Shown here one piece after another: positions 26,111 through 35,226 of a stretch of DNA of 64,000 nucleotides. Source of the DNA: Pseudobacteriovorax antillogorgiicola (lineage in GTDB: Bacteria > Bdellovibrionota_B > Oligoflexia > Oligoflexales > Oligoflexaceae). Numbering within the stretch: position 1 is the stretch's first letter; every line of letters starts with the position of its first letter. Where the stretch lies: assembly GCF_900177345.1 (NCBI RefSeq), contig NZ_FWZT01000005.1, forward strand, positions 124,001 to 188,000, given 5' to 3'. The translations under genes and the position numbers were made by a program. The notes under the pieces were generated by a model that made no database searches, was not told the DNA's origin, and worked only from the letters and a program-made list of their open reading frames with translations.

Positions 26111-27124
26111 TTGCCTGAATTTGTTTTGGACTTTTTTCAATCTCTTCTCGATCCAGGTCGCATGGTCCTAGACCCTAGCAAGCGGGTCTACTGGCTCTGC
26201 CTTTTGGGTTCTCTGGGAATGATACTAGTCCTCTCAAAGAAAGGCGAAATCAAGAAGCATCTAGCATTAGCATTCTCTTCTAAAATATGGTTTCATCGGT
26301 CTTCAAGGACCGATGTCTTCTTAGTCGCTATCAATGGCATTCTCAGGCCTTTAATCCTACCTGCTCAATTAAGCTCGGTCGCAGCTATTGCTGCACTAGT
26401 CTCCTGGTCACTGACAAAGATTTTTGGTGTTCCAGGATTGGAAAGCACCCCTTGGCTGGTTGCCATGGGATTCACTTTGGTCACTTTTATTGCTGACGAT
26501 TTTTCTCGCTTCTTTCTCCACTATTGCCAGCATCGATTTTCGTTCCTTTGGGCGTTTCATAAAGTACACCACAGTGCTGAAGTCTTAACCCCTCTGACTT
26601 TGTATCGGTCCCATCCGGTGGATATTCTATCTTCCCGTTTGCGTCATATTGTGTGTCATGGCTTGGTTACGGGACTGTTCTTTTTCCTGTTTCAGCAGCA
26701 GCTCAACGGTTGGGATATTCTGGGAGCTAATGCCTTTGCATTTATTTTCAATGCTCTAGGGGCAAATCTTCGTCACAGCCATATCCCGATCCATTTCGGA
26801 TTGTTGGAACGAATTTTCATAAGTCCACTAGCTCATCAAGTTCATCATAGCCTGGAGCAGGCGCACTACGATAAGAATTTTGGCTCCTGCCTTGCCCTTT
26901 GGGACAGGCTATTCGAAAGCCATATCGATGGCCGCGATGTTGAAGGGCGAGACCTTTCCTTCGGCATTGAAGAGTCATACCCCAAAAAGTACTCGTTGGT
27001 TTCGATTTACTTAAGCCCCTTTCAAGAAGCTTTCAAGGCCAAAGAGCCAAAGCTATGCCCCGAAGCAGGGCTTGACCCTACAGACCCAAAACCTATAGAG
27101 TCGCCCATGGCGCTGCAAGGCTGA
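26111..27124 (+). CDS. Fatty acid hydroxylase / sterol desaturase superfamily membrane protein
   Basis: 337 residues with several transmembrane segments and the di-iron histidine clusters of the superfamily: HYCQH, then HKVHH within FHKVHHSAEVLTPLTLYRSH, and HQVHHSLE near the C-terminus. These enzymes use O2 and two iron atoms to hydroxylate lipid substrates. Its start appears to be a TTG at 26111, 15 bp after the imelysin stop. Finding it between an imelysin and a TonB receptor under a Fur box suggests a lipid or siderophore-like modification tied to iron limitation; the substrate is unknown. Confidence 0.88.
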   Translation: MPEFVLDFFQSLLDPGRMVLDPSKRVYWLCLLGSLGMILVLSKKGEIKKHLALAFSSKIWFHRSSRTDVFLVAINGILRPLILPAQLSSVAAIAALVSWSLTKIFGVPGLESTPWLVAMGFTLVTFIADDFSRFFLHYCQHRFSFLWAFHKVHHSAEVLTPLTLYRSHPVDILSSRLRHIVCHGLVTGLFFFLFQQQLNGWDILGANAFAFIFNALGANLRHSHIPIHFGLLERIFISPLAHQVHHSLEQAHYDKNFGSCLALWDRLFESHIDGRDVEGRDLSFGIEESYPKKYSLVSIYLSPFQEAFKAKEPKLCPEAGLDPTDPKPIESPMALQG

Positions 27125-27173
27125 TAGGGAAAGCGTTTGCAGAAAAATAGATCCAGAATAGAAAGGCAAATCC

Positions 27174-29330
27174 ATGTCACTTAAATACGTAGGATTGGGA
27201 CTGTTGCTGCTACCAAGCGTCATGGCTCATGGGGAGCAAGATGTCGAGCGCATGTCGATTATCGGAAGTCGCGACGATCTGAAGCAACAGGCGGGCTCCG
27301 CTCACCGGCTCGATGACAAGGATCTTGAGACCTTTTCCCATACAGATATCCACAGGATTCTAAAGCAAGTACCCGGTGTCAACATTCAGGAAGAAGATGG
27401 CTTGGGGCTACGCCCGAACATTGGGTTGCGTGGTGCTCACCCCCACCGGAGCCGTAAGGTCACCCTTATGGAAGACGGAATCTTGATCGGCCCTGCTCCC
27501 TACTCTGCACCAGCAGCCTATTACTTTCCGATGATGACGAGGGCCTATGGCGTAGAGGTTTTTAAAGGACCCAGCGCTGTCCGTTTCGGACCGAACTCCA
27601 TCGGCGGTGCTATCAATATCATGACAAGACCTCTGCCCAACGACTTGGAGTATGGGATCCAGAGCGAGATCGGCTCTTATGGTTTTCAGAAGGTTCATGG
27701 TTACCTAGGGCAAGCCCACGGCCCCATGTCCTATAGTGTAAGTGGCAGCTTCGTGGCTGGTGATGGCTTCAAGGAGCTACCCTACGACAGCGATGAAGGC
27801 TTTAAGAAAGATGACATCATGCTGAAACTGGGCTATCAAATCACGAACAAACACGCTATCCGATTTAAGGGTATCCGTGCTCATGAAACCTCGTTCGAAA
27901 CCTATCTTGGTCTCACCGAAGCAGACTTTAAAAGTAACCCGTATCAACGCTATGCTGCCAGTGCCGAAGACAAGATGGTCTGGCATCGGGATCAGGCGAT
28001 GCTTACTTACCAGTTCAGCGGTGATAGCCTCGACGCCCAAGTGAACGTGTACAAGCATTGGTTTCAGCGAAATTGGGCCAAGTTCAATGGGTTTACAGAC
28101 AGCTCTGTGGACCCTAGGACAGTTCTAAACGAACCCATCGGCTCAAATTTGCGATTCTATCAAGTTATTAACGGTGAAGAGGATAGCATCGCTCTTGACG
28201 ACGGAATTGTTATCGGCTCTAACCGTCGCACCTATTTGGTTGAAGGGGTACAAGGAAATCTAGAGTGGGAACTTCCTAGCCTCGGTGATCGAGCTGTTGT
28301 GAAACTAGGACTCCGTCACCACCAGGACTTGATCGAGCGTGATCACACTGAAGAGGATTACTTGATGACTGGCGGGCGCTTGGTTCGCCAGGAGAGCAGC
28401 CCCCAGCGGGAAACAAACCAGCTGCACGATAAATCTATTGCCAATAGCTTTTACGGGCAGTGGGATCAATATTGGTCTCAATGGAAGTGGAGCTTAGGGA
28501 TGCGCCACGAGCAAGTCCGAACAACTCGCAATGATCGCCTCTCACCCAGTACCTCAGAAATTAGCAACGAGGACTCAATCACCACTTTTGGCCTCGGTAC
28601 CTTCTATCAATTTAACGAAAATCTAGGATTTCTAGTGGGCGTCAATCAAGGGGTTACCCTAGTTGGCCCTGGGCAAGCTGATAGTATCAAACCAGAGGAA
28701 GCGCTGAACTACGAAGCTGGGTTTCGCGCCCAGTGGGATAAGCAAGAGGTCAATCTCGTCGCCTTTTACTCAGATTACAGCAACATCAAGGGCACATGTA
28801 GCTTTTCTTCAGGCTGCCAAGATTCTCAGATTGACACGGAATTTAACGGCGGCGAAGCCGTCATACAAGGTCTGGAACTTGATGCAGGATCCCGCTGGCA
28901 GCTTGGTTCCTATCTAGTGCGTAGTAAGCTAGCATACACCTACACGGACGGCTATTTTACAGAAGCAAGTGAATCGGATAATCCAGAGTGGGGCGTGGGT
29001 TTGATTCAGCCTAATGATCCACTTCCCTATATGGCTAAACATATGGCCCACCTTTCCATGGGACTAAGCTGGAATCGCTGGGAGTGGGACCTATCTTATC
29101 ACTATAAGAGTTCCATGTATGACCAAACCGTTGCTGACTCACGATATGAGATCCCAGCCTACAGCGTGCTTGATTTTGCAACGCGATGGCACCTTACTGA
29201 GCAGCAGTCTGTAGCCTTCAAAATCGATAATCTGCTTGATGAAACCTATTTGGTATCCTTAAGGCCGTATGGACAAAGACCTGGGAAGCCTCAGACATTT
29301 ATGATTGGCTATCAGTGGGACAATATGTAA
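27174..29330 (+). CDS. TonB-dependent outer-membrane receptor, FecA-like
   Basis: 718 residues with a cleavable signal (GLGLLLLPSVMAHG). The plug domain follows: QVPGVNIQEEDGLGLRPNIG, LRGAHPHRSRKVTLMEDG, and VEVFKGPSAVRFGPNSIGG, closest in pattern to ferric-citrate-type receptors (COG4772). A C-terminal beta-barrel ends in an aromatic-rich strand (FMIGYQWDNM). It should import a ferric chelate using TonB energy. Last gene of the Fur-regulated operon and followed by a clear terminator. No FecIR-type sigma/anti-sigma pair is adjacent and the N-terminal signalling extension is absent. Confidence 0.93.
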   Translation: MSLKYVGLGLLLLPSVMAHGEQDVERMSIIGSRDDLKQQAGSAHRLDDKDLETFSHTDIHRILKQVPGVNIQEEDGLGLRPNIGLRGAHPHRSRKVTLMEDGILIGPAPYSAPAAYYFPMMTRAYGVEVFKGPSAVRFGPNSIGGAINIMTRPLPNDLEYGIQSEIGSYGFQKVHGYLGQAHGPMSYSVSGSFVAGDGFKELPYDSDEGFKKDDIMLKLGYQITNKHAIRFKGIRAHETSFETYLGLTEADFKSNPYQRYAASAEDKMVWHRDQAMLTYQFSGDSLDAQVNVYKHWFQRNWAKFNGFTDSSVDPRTVLNEPIGSNLRFYQVINGEEDSIALDDGIVIGSNRRTYLVEGVQGNLEWELPSLGDRAVVKLGLRHHQDLIERDHTEEDYLMTGGRLVRQESSPQRETNQLHDKSIANSFYGQWDQYWSQWKWSLGMRHEQVRTTRNDRLSPSTSEISNEDSITTFGLGTFYQFNENLGFLVGVNQGVTLVGPGQADSIKPEEALNYEAGFRAQWDKQEVNLVAFYSDYSNIKGTCSFSSGCQDSQIDTEFNGGEAVIQGLELDAGSRWQLGSYLVRSKLAYTYTDGYFTEASESDNPEWGVGLIQPNDPLPYMAKHMAHLSMGLSWNRWEWDLSYHYKSSMYDQTVADSRYEIPAYSVLDFATRWHLTEQQSVAFKIDNLLDETYLVSLRPYGQRPGKPQTFMIGYQWDNM

Positions 29331-29340
29331 TCGTTTTCCG

Positions 29341-29362
29341 GGAGCTGGATGCAGCTCCTTTT
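29341..29362 (+). terminator. Rho-independent terminator of the iron operon
   Basis: GGAGCTG-GATG-CAGCTCC gives a perfect 7-bp stem with a 4-nt loop followed at once by TTTT, starting 10 bp after the TonB receptor stop. The remaining ~280 bp up to the HMG-CoA reductase start show no gene. Confidence 0.85.
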
Positions 29363-29646
29363 GTATCCTGCCGAAACTTTAGATTCATGAAGGCTTCGTT
29401 GTTCTTCAGAAACCCTCACTATTAAGGGTATGCGCCTCTTTCTAAAATTACTTCGTAATTCTAATTCTAGTCACTCAAACGTTTAAATTCGTCAATCTTC
29501 CATACAAAACTCAACTCTGCCCCAAAGTAAGGCTTATAGGCTACTTAAATCACGCTTCAAATCCAGCTTCTGTAGCAAAGGGGCCTGGCCTCGATTCTGC
29601 ATCCCCTCCCCAAAAACATCCACACTACCCCCGAGGGAGTTAAACA

Positions 29647-30852
29647 TTGTCTACAAAAACTGAATCGGTAAAAGCTGCACCGCAACCTAGAACTCAACCT
29701 AAAAATGAAAGAAGTGAGTCTTCCAAAAGCTCACTGGATCTCTGGTTGGAAAAGGGATTAGTTTTGAATTCAAGCTTAGATCATATTCGAGACACACACC
29801 TCTGCGCTGAGAAAACCCGTGGCAACATAGAAAACTTTCTAGGAGCTGTGCAAATCCCAGTTGGCCTTGCAGGACCACTTTTGTTTCAAGGCGAGTGGGC
29901 TCAAGGCTCTATATTTGCCCCATTTGCAACAACAGAAGGTGCCTTGGTAGCATCTGCGAGTCGTGGAGCAAAGGCACTTAGCGAAAGTGGTGGCGTCCAC
30001 ACTCGCGTCCTATCTCAGAATATGTATCGCGCTCCATCATTTGTTTGCAAAAGCTTTCTAGAGGCAAAAAAGCTCGGCGATTTCCTGGTCGATCATATAG
30101 AAGCTCTTCAGGATCAAGTCTCCAAAGTTACTCGATATGGAAAAATATTGAACATTGAACCTCATTATAATGGTCGAACTCTTCATGCTCTCATTCGATA
30201 CTCCACCGGAAATGCCGCTGGACAGAACATGGTTACTATCGCTAGCGCTCAGCTTGGCAAGTGGGTGATGGAGGAAGCGCCTCGCCAGTTGGGAATCGAA
30301 ATCGCTGAGTTTCATATTGAGGGTGGACTCAATGGTGATAAGAAGGTCAACTTTCTAAACTTCATTTCTGGTCGTGGTTGCCGCGTTGTTGCCGAAGTTG
30401 AATTGCCTAACATAGTGGTTGAGCAAGTCCTTAAAACAAATGCTGACGATCTCGCTCATCATTATCAGCGCGGGGCTGCCACTTGCTTGATGAATGGGGG
30501 CGTTGGTGTGAACGTTAATATCGCAAATGCCATTGCAGCAATCTTTATAGCTACAGGACAAGACGCGGCCTCTGTTCACGAAAGTAGCTTAGGTCATCTC
30601 AATTTTGAACGAACAAAAGACGGACTCTACGCTAGCCTTATGCTACCATCGCTGGCCATTGGCACCGTTGGCGGTGGAACCAGGCTACCCGGTCAAAGCG
30701 AAGCTCTCAGCATTATGGGATGTCAGGGCCAAGATGTTCGACGTCTGGCAGAAATTATTGCTGGCTACTGTCTAGGACTCGACCTTTCAACTTGGTCAGC
30801 CATTGCCAGCCACTCCTTTGTACAAGCCCATCAGACCTTGGGTCGCCGTTAG
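29647..30852 (+). CDS. Hydroxymethylglutaryl-CoA reductase
   Basis: 401 residues; reduces HMG-CoA to mevalonate, the committing step of the mevalonate isoprenoid pathway. Catalytic residues are in place: Glu97 in FATTEGALVAS, Lys in LNGDKKVNF (about 232), Asp306 in TGQDAAS, and His389 in IASHSFVQAH. The NAD(P)H-binding G-rich strand MNGGVGVNVNIANA is also present. The first ~40 residues are a polar, low-complexity extension. The start is a TTG, with GAGGG about 10 nt upstream. Together with the crt operon this implies mevalonate-derived carotenoids. The gene stands alone, and other mevalonate genes are outside the window. Confidence 0.93.
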   Translation: MSTKTESVKAAPQPRTQPKNERSESSKSSLDLWLEKGLVLNSSLDHIRDTHLCAEKTRGNIENFLGAVQIPVGLAGPLLFQGEWAQGSIFAPFATTEGALVASASRGAKALSESGGVHTRVLSQNMYRAPSFVCKSFLEAKKLGDFLVDHIEALQDQVSKVTRYGKILNIEPHYNGRTLHALIRYSTGNAAGQNMVTIASAQLGKWVMEEAPRQLGIEIAEFHIEGGLNGDKKVNFLNFISGRGCRVVAEVELPNIVVEQVLKTNADDLAHHYQRGAATCLMNGGVGVNVNIANAIAAIFIATGQDAASVHESSLGHLNFERTKDGLYASLMLPSLAIGTVGGGTRLPGQSEALSIMGCQGQDVRRLAEIIAGYCLGLDLSTWSAIASHSFVQAHQTLGRR

Positions 30853-30859
30853 TTTTGTC

Positions 30860-30882
30860 AGCAGGCCAGGCACAGGCCTGCT
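30860..30882. terminator. Hairpin between convergent HMG-CoA reductase and GNAT genes
   Basis: AGCAGGCC and GGCCTGCT form a perfect 8-bp stem with a 7-nt loop (AGGCACA), placed between the two convergent stop codons. No clear T-run follows on either strand. Position and strength suggest a shared bidirectional terminator. Confidence 0.6.
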
Positions 30883-30887
30883 ACTTA

Positions 30888-31451
30888 TTAGATTCCTTGC
30901 TCTTTTTGATTTGCAAGCCAATCATCCTTCGTCAGCTCCCATATTTCGATTTCGGAGTAGGAGGGATCTACTAGCTGGGCCTTTTCAGTTCTTATCTTGC
31001 GGCATCCTTGCCTGACCTTTATACGGGCGGATCTATCATTTCCAACAGCATTGTCAAAGATCATTCGCTCAAATCCAAGGGATTCGAAGCCAAACTGAGT
31101 TACAAGATTCACAGCTTCGGTCATATATCCCCGCCCCCAGTACGATCTCCCAAGCCAAAAGCCACGATTCGTAGGGCTTGCCACTCGCTTTAGTTCTATA
31201 CCGCCAATCATGATATCGGGTGCGATTTTTTCACAGATAGCCCAAGACCAAACTCCTTGGCCTTGCTTTGGAATAATTTCATTCTTTAACCACTCCGTAG
31301 CTCCACCTTCTGGATAAGGCCAAGGTACCCTAGCATACAAGTGTCGAATGACCTCGTAGTCAGCGAAGTGTCGTTGGTAAGAAGGTCCATCAGCCATGAC
31401 TGGTGGCCTAAGGACTAGACGTTCGGATTCTAAGTTTGGTGTATGGTCCAT
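30888..31451 (-). CDS. GNAT acetyltransferase (RimJ/RimL-like)
   Basis: 187 residues from the ATG at 31451 (MDHTPNLESERLVLRPP), the usual beginning of the family; an ATG at 31511 would add 20 non-family residues. Motifs follow the RimJ/RimL plan: ESERLVLRPPVMADG at the N-terminus, WLGRSYWGRGYMTEAVNLVTQFGFE (acetyl-CoA binding region) and FDNAVGNDRSARIKVRQG. It transfers an acetyl group to an amine of a protein or small molecule; the acceptor is unknown. Confidence 0.88.
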   Translation of the reverse strand: MDHTPNLESERLVLRPPVMADGPSYQRHFADYEVIRHLYARVPWPYPEGGATEWLKNEIIPKQGQGVWSWAICEKIAPDIMIGGIELKRVASPTNRGFWLGRSYWGRGYMTEAVNLVTQFGFESLGFERMIFDNAVGNDRSARIKVRQGCRKIRTEKAQLVDPSYSEIEIWELTKDDWLANQKEQGI

Positions 31452-31723
31452 GCTTGTCCCAAATACGTGAGTTTCAAATGCTAGACGAACTGTACATGGT
31501 TGCGTCACCATCAGCCAGATATAGATTAAGGTTCAGGAGGCATATTGCAGTTATTAAAGCGATTACGTTGTAGGTAAGCCATAAATTCTCGATTCTTACT
31601 AAAACATTACTTACCAATCAAATAGCTGATCTTATAGCCTTTTTAAAGTCGACTAAGAGGTAGCGGACACTTTACCGATACAGTCACAATAACGAGCCAC
31701 ACAACTCAACCATCGAGGAACAA

Positions 31724-31891
31724 ATGACCAGAGGCTTCAATCACGCTTTGGCATTAATAGCTGTACACAGCCATCTCATGACGGCTTGCAGCAGTGGTGG
31801 CCAATTCCTCGTTCACGATGAGCAGACCGCTGATCATAACCCTACCAGCGTCGAGAGCAGTCAAGATGCATCTTCTGGCCCTATTCGGTGA
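31724..31891 (+). pseudogene. Lipoprotein signal and linker, out of frame with the following CTLD protein
   Basis: Fifty-five codons starting with GAGGAAC-spaced ATG. The N-terminus is a lipoprotein signal with lipobox LMTAC followed by SSGG and a polar Ser/Asp-rich tether, exactly the type used by other lipoproteins in this window. The frame ends at TGA (31889-31891), where the downstream C-type-lectin-like frame is already open. The two parts look like one gene split by a single-base shift or by a sequence error. Confidence 0.65.
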
Positions 31892-32672
31892 TGTTAAAAG
31901 TGTTGGCGATGTTACTGAAAGCACCATCAATGAACCGATTCCCGTCGCAGGGGCATTTCTCACCTGCCAGTTTCAAGGGACGCAGACTCAAAATACAGAC
32001 TCGATCGACTTAAGCTGTGAACTAAATGATCTAGATTACCAAGCCCAAGACGTGAAGGCCGACTTTTATAAGACCAGCGCTGACGGAACCATGCTTCCCC
32101 TCAACCTCGTCTCATTCGATCCGATCAACTGGCGTTGGCAACTTCGGGATAAACCCGAAAACCTTAACTTTACAACGATCATCGCCAGCATCGCCATTGA
32201 TGGCCGCGGCCCCTTTATGTTTACAACCGAGCTAGACCAAAACATTCCGTTGACTGTTTTCGCAGGATACTGGCTTCCAAGCGAACCCAATAACAATGCT
32301 GGGATGGAATCTTGCACCGAGATGGTCACTGCCCAAGGGCAAGAGAACCATATCAACTTCACTGGATTGAATAGTGGACCAATAGAGAAGCTTAATGATG
32401 TCCCTTGTGGGATTCAACGCAATTTCCTCTGCCGAAGCTTATCCTTGGAACCAGGTGTTAGCAAGTGGCTCTTCACTGCTGAAGCAGGCACCTTCGATAC
32501 TTACAAAACAGCTTGCCCAGAAGGCTATATCTTCTCCCAGCCAACAACTGCAGCTGAGATTGCCGAAGTCAGTGCTGTTATCGATGGTCGGAACCCTGAC
32601 CTGCTTTCGGTTTGGGTATCGATTCAAAGAAATCCAGAAAACCCCGACGTTTTTGAATCGATTTTAGACTGA
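31794..32672 (+). CDS. Exported protein with C-type-lectin-like domain (5' end disrupted)
   Basis: Open frame of 292 codons, but the first ~30 residues are probably not native: a proper lipoprotein signal sits just upstream in another frame, joining near 31865-31890. From GDVKSVGDVTES on, the protein has a beta-rich middle region and then a C-type-lectin-like segment: GYWLPSEPNNNAGMESC, LNDVPC and FLCR, matching the W-x(3)-EPNN, E-x-C, ND-x-x-C and C-R landmarks of the fold. The EPN triplet is typical of mannose-type Ca-dependent sugar binding in classic lectins. Likely a surface lipoprotein for adhesion if intact. Neighbours give no further hint. Confidence 0.6.
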   Translation: MVANSSFTMSRPLIITLPASRAVKMHLLALFGDVKSVGDVTESTINEPIPVAGAFLTCQFQGTQTQNTDSIDLSCELNDLDYQAQDVKADFYKTSADGTMLPLNLVSFDPINWRWQLRDKPENLNFTTIIASIAIDGRGPFMFTTELDQNIPLTVFAGYWLPSEPNNNAGMESCTEMVTAQGQENHINFTGLNSGPIEKLNDVPCGIQRNFLCRSLSLEPGVSKWLFTAEAGTFDTYKTACPEGYIFSQPTTAAEIAEVSAVIDGRNPDLLSVWVSIQRNPENPDVFESILD

Positions 32673-32770
32673 GGGTTGAAGAAGCAAGCCCCGCCAACCG
32701 TGACCTAAAATCGCCCACCAGCTGAATTCATCTCAAGAATATCGTCATAATTGCACAGCGATACTTTTTT

Positions 32771-32788
32771 ATTGCAAATTTTTGCAAT
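32771..32788. promoter_or_regulatory. Palindrome upstream of the zinc operon, candidate Zur-type site
   Basis: ATTGCAAA-TT-TTTGCAAT is a perfect 8-2-8 inverted repeat about 84 bp upstream of the COG0523 start. COG0523-DUF1826 genes are commonly under Zur control, and an AT-rich palindrome at promoter distance is what would be expected. The sequence does not match the enterobacterial Zur consensus closely, so the assignment is inferred from context. Confidence 0.6.
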
Positions 32789-32871
32789 AATGATAGATCA
32801 TAAATAGCCACCACATGAGGGTCGCTTATGTCCCTCAGCACATGGCCGAATCAATTCATAAGGAACATAGA

Positions 32872-34056
32872 ATGCTACCAGTTACAGTACTGTCTGGCTT
32901 TTTAGGTGCAGGCAAGACAACTGTCCTTAACCACATACTTCATCATAACCATGGCTACAAAGTCGCTGTGATCGTCAATGATATGAGTGAAGTCAATATT
33001 GATGCGGCTTTAATTGCATCTGGTGAATCAAGCCTAAGCAGAACCGAAGAATCTCTCGTAGAAATGAGCAACGGCTGTATTTGCTGCACCTTACGAGAAG
33101 ACCTCCTTAAGGAAGTGCGTACCCTAGCTGAGCAAAAACGTTTTGACTACCTTCTGATTGAATCCACTGGGATCTCAGAGCCGTTACCTGTAGCTGAAAC
33201 CTTTATCTTTGAAGACGAGGATGGCACGACTTTGAATAAAGTCGCTCGTCTCGATACGATGGTCACCGTTGTGGATGCCTATAACTTCCTCATCGATTAT
33301 CGCGATGCACAAGATCTCATAGAAAAAGGGATGGCCTTAGACGAAACAGACGATAGAAATGTTGTTGACTTACTTATTGATCAAGTTGAATTCGCTAACG
33401 TTATACTTGTCAATAAAACGGATTTGATCAAGGAAGCAGAGCTCACAGTTCTCCTCCAGATTCTAAAAAAGCTAAACCCAGGGGCTGCTATCCACTGCAT
33501 TCATCAAGGTACAGTCGACCCCAAGTATATCCTAAATACGGGCCGGTTTGACTTTGAAGAAGCTGCACAAAATCCAGGGTGGATGCAAGAAATTCGCGGC
33601 GAACATCAAGCAGAAACTGAAACTTATGGAATTTCTAGCTTTGTCTTTAGGGCCCGAGAACCATTTGTTCCTGAGATGCTCTTACAATTTGTTGAGAATG
33701 CTTGGCAATATGGAGTCGTCAGAGCCAAGGGCTTTGTATGGCTAGCAACCAGGCCTGATGAAGCATGCCTATTCTCCATTGCCAGTCGATCCTGTCAACT
33801 CAACCCTAATGGCTATTGGCTTGCCGCAAAACCCGAAGAACGGCTGATGCTCAACGAAGCCGATGCTGCAGAAGTGGATTCTATATGGCATTCAGTATAT
33901 GGAGACAGGATGCAAGAGCTTGTTATCATCGGCTTGAATATGAATCATTCCGAGGTCGCTCAGGCATTAGATGCTTGTCTTGAGAAAACTACTTTGGAAA
34001 CTAGCTTCCCCAGTCGTTGGCAGAATCTACCTGACCCTTTTCCAGCTTGGCACTAA
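32872..34056 (+). CDS. COG0523/CobW-family GTPase metallochaperone (zinc-homeostasis type)
   Basis: 394 residues from the ATG at 32872 (MLPVTVLSGFLGAGKTT), which has AAGGA at 7 nt; an ATG at 32815 lacks a ribosome site. G1 is GFLGAGKTT (residues 9-17). The metal-binding CxCC motif is GCICCTLRED (about 68-77), with STGISEP for G3 and NKTD for G4. A C-terminal CobW_C domain (ISSFVFRAREPF ... GFVWLATRP) follows. The family uses GTP to deliver metal to client proteins. The pairing with DUF1826 and the upstream palindrome place it in the zinc-limitation subgroup rather than cobalamin synthesis. Confidence 0.92.
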   Translation: MLPVTVLSGFLGAGKTTVLNHILHHNHGYKVAVIVNDMSEVNIDAALIASGESSLSRTEESLVEMSNGCICCTLREDLLKEVRTLAEQKRFDYLLIESTGISEPLPVAETFIFEDEDGTTLNKVARLDTMVTVVDAYNFLIDYRDAQDLIEKGMALDETDDRNVVDLLIDQVEFANVILVNKTDLIKEAELTVLLQILKKLNPGAAIHCIHQGTVDPKYILNTGRFDFEEAAQNPGWMQEIRGEHQAETETYGISSFVFRAREPFVPEMLLQFVENAWQYGVVRAKGFVWLATRPDEACLFSIASRSCQLNPNGYWLAAKPEERLMLNEADAAEVDSIWHSVYGDRMQELVIIGLNMNHSEVAQALDACLEKTTLETSFPSRWQNLPDPFPAWH

Positions 34057-34076
34057 CTATAGTCATCAGGTTTCTC

Positions 34077-34724
34077 ATGTACAAAGATGGACTTTTAGAC
34101 CCCTTCAATATTGAGCACCATGTTTTAGATCAATTGCCTGAAGATGTAATGATCTTAAACTCTCTTGATGACATTGATTCATTTCTCTCTTCCGAAAAGG
34201 ATCTAGCTTTGGGAGAGTTCTCCCAAACTGATGACTATCAGCAGATCATTCGCTTACGGATAAACGAACAAGTGGATATCGATCGAGAGTTTCAAAGCCT
34301 TGATGACCTTTATGAACGAGCACCTGGAGCTGAAAGCCTCGTGTCAATGTATGCTCCTCTACTCTTGCGTTTAGACCAAGCTATGGAATGGAAAACCAAG
34401 CGAATCACCGTTAAAGTTATCCGTGATCAGATGTGTCCTCTTTTCCATGTGGACAATTTGAAGTTGAGATTTATCGTAACACTACAAGGCCCCGGAACGC
34501 AGTGGCTCATGGGCCGCGATGTTATTCGAAAAAATCTAGGCAAGGGTGGGCGCAAGCCAATTGCCAAAAAAAACTGCTACCTTCAACAAATTCAAACGGG
34601 GCAGGTCGCACTTCTTAAAGGTCTTAAATTTCCAGGTTCGAAAGGCCTTGTCCATCGATCTCCGAGCATTAGCCCAGTTTCAGATACCCCCCGTTTGTTT
34701 TTGCGAGTCGACTTTATCGACTAG
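34077..34724 (+). CDS. DUF1826 protein, COG0523 partner
   Basis: 215 residues from the ATG at 34077; a TTG at 34047 overlapping the previous gene is also possible. Family landmarks are clear: CPLFHVDNLKLRFIVTLQGPGTQWL, LGKGGRKP, TGQVALLKG and HRSP near the C-terminus. The HxD and later His residues (FHVD, HRSP) resemble cupin-like metal-binding positions. DUF1826 genes recur next to COG0523 in Zur regulons, but their activity is unknown. The start lies 21 bp after the GTPase stop, so the pair forms an operon. Confidence 0.88.
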   Translation: MYKDGLLDPFNIEHHVLDQLPEDVMILNSLDDIDSFLSSEKDLALGEFSQTDDYQQIIRLRINEQVDIDREFQSLDDLYERAPGAESLVSMYAPLLLRLDQAMEWKTKRITVKVIRDQMCPLFHVDNLKLRFIVTLQGPGTQWLMGRDVIRKNLGKGGRKPIAKKNCYLQQIQTGQVALLKGLKFPGSKGLVHRSPSISPVSDTPRLFLRVDFID

Positions 34725-34974
34725 CGATAGAATGGATTGGTCCTTCCGGAATTGTGATATGTGGCACCCACTCTAGACTGAAGTCGAAAGCCTCCTGCGT
34801 TAGGAGTCTTGGCTTAGGTACGATCAGCTGAGTCGCACTCGGTTGAATTTTCAGTTTTGATCGAGAATTCTGAGAAAATATCAGTTTTCCATCGATCAAA
34901 GGTTGGACTTTGAAAAGCTGGTGGTTTTCCATCCAAAATTTGCACTCAACTGAGGTTCTGAATGCACCTCACGA
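34714..34974 (-). CDS. Possible small protein or gene remnant
   Basis: A minus-strand frame of 72 codons from the ATG at 34932. The open frame extends 14 codons further upstream to a TGA, reading a plausible protein (FRTSVECKFWMENHQLF) with no start there. No family is recognised and the ribosome site is poor. It ends 11 bp inside the convergent DUF1826 gene. It may be the tail of a decayed gene. The remaining sequence to 35226 shows nothing further I can support. Confidence 0.25.
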
Positions 34975-35226
34975 CTTCCAATGACTTTAGGATGGCTGAA
35001 TATTCCCTTGTTTTATAGGCTCACGTGAGTCCGTAGATCACCACAGCTTCTTTGCAAAGTCATAGCTGAGGCTCATCCTTGAATCCTCGAAATCTTGGGT
35101 AATTCTATAAAACTGGTGCTGTTCATGCTGGTGAGGGACATCGATTTTTGAAACCCTTCCTTCCTCATCAATCAATCATGCTCTTAATTGTAGTCAGTGT
35201 ATTTGTTTAACCTGTTGGAGGTGCTC

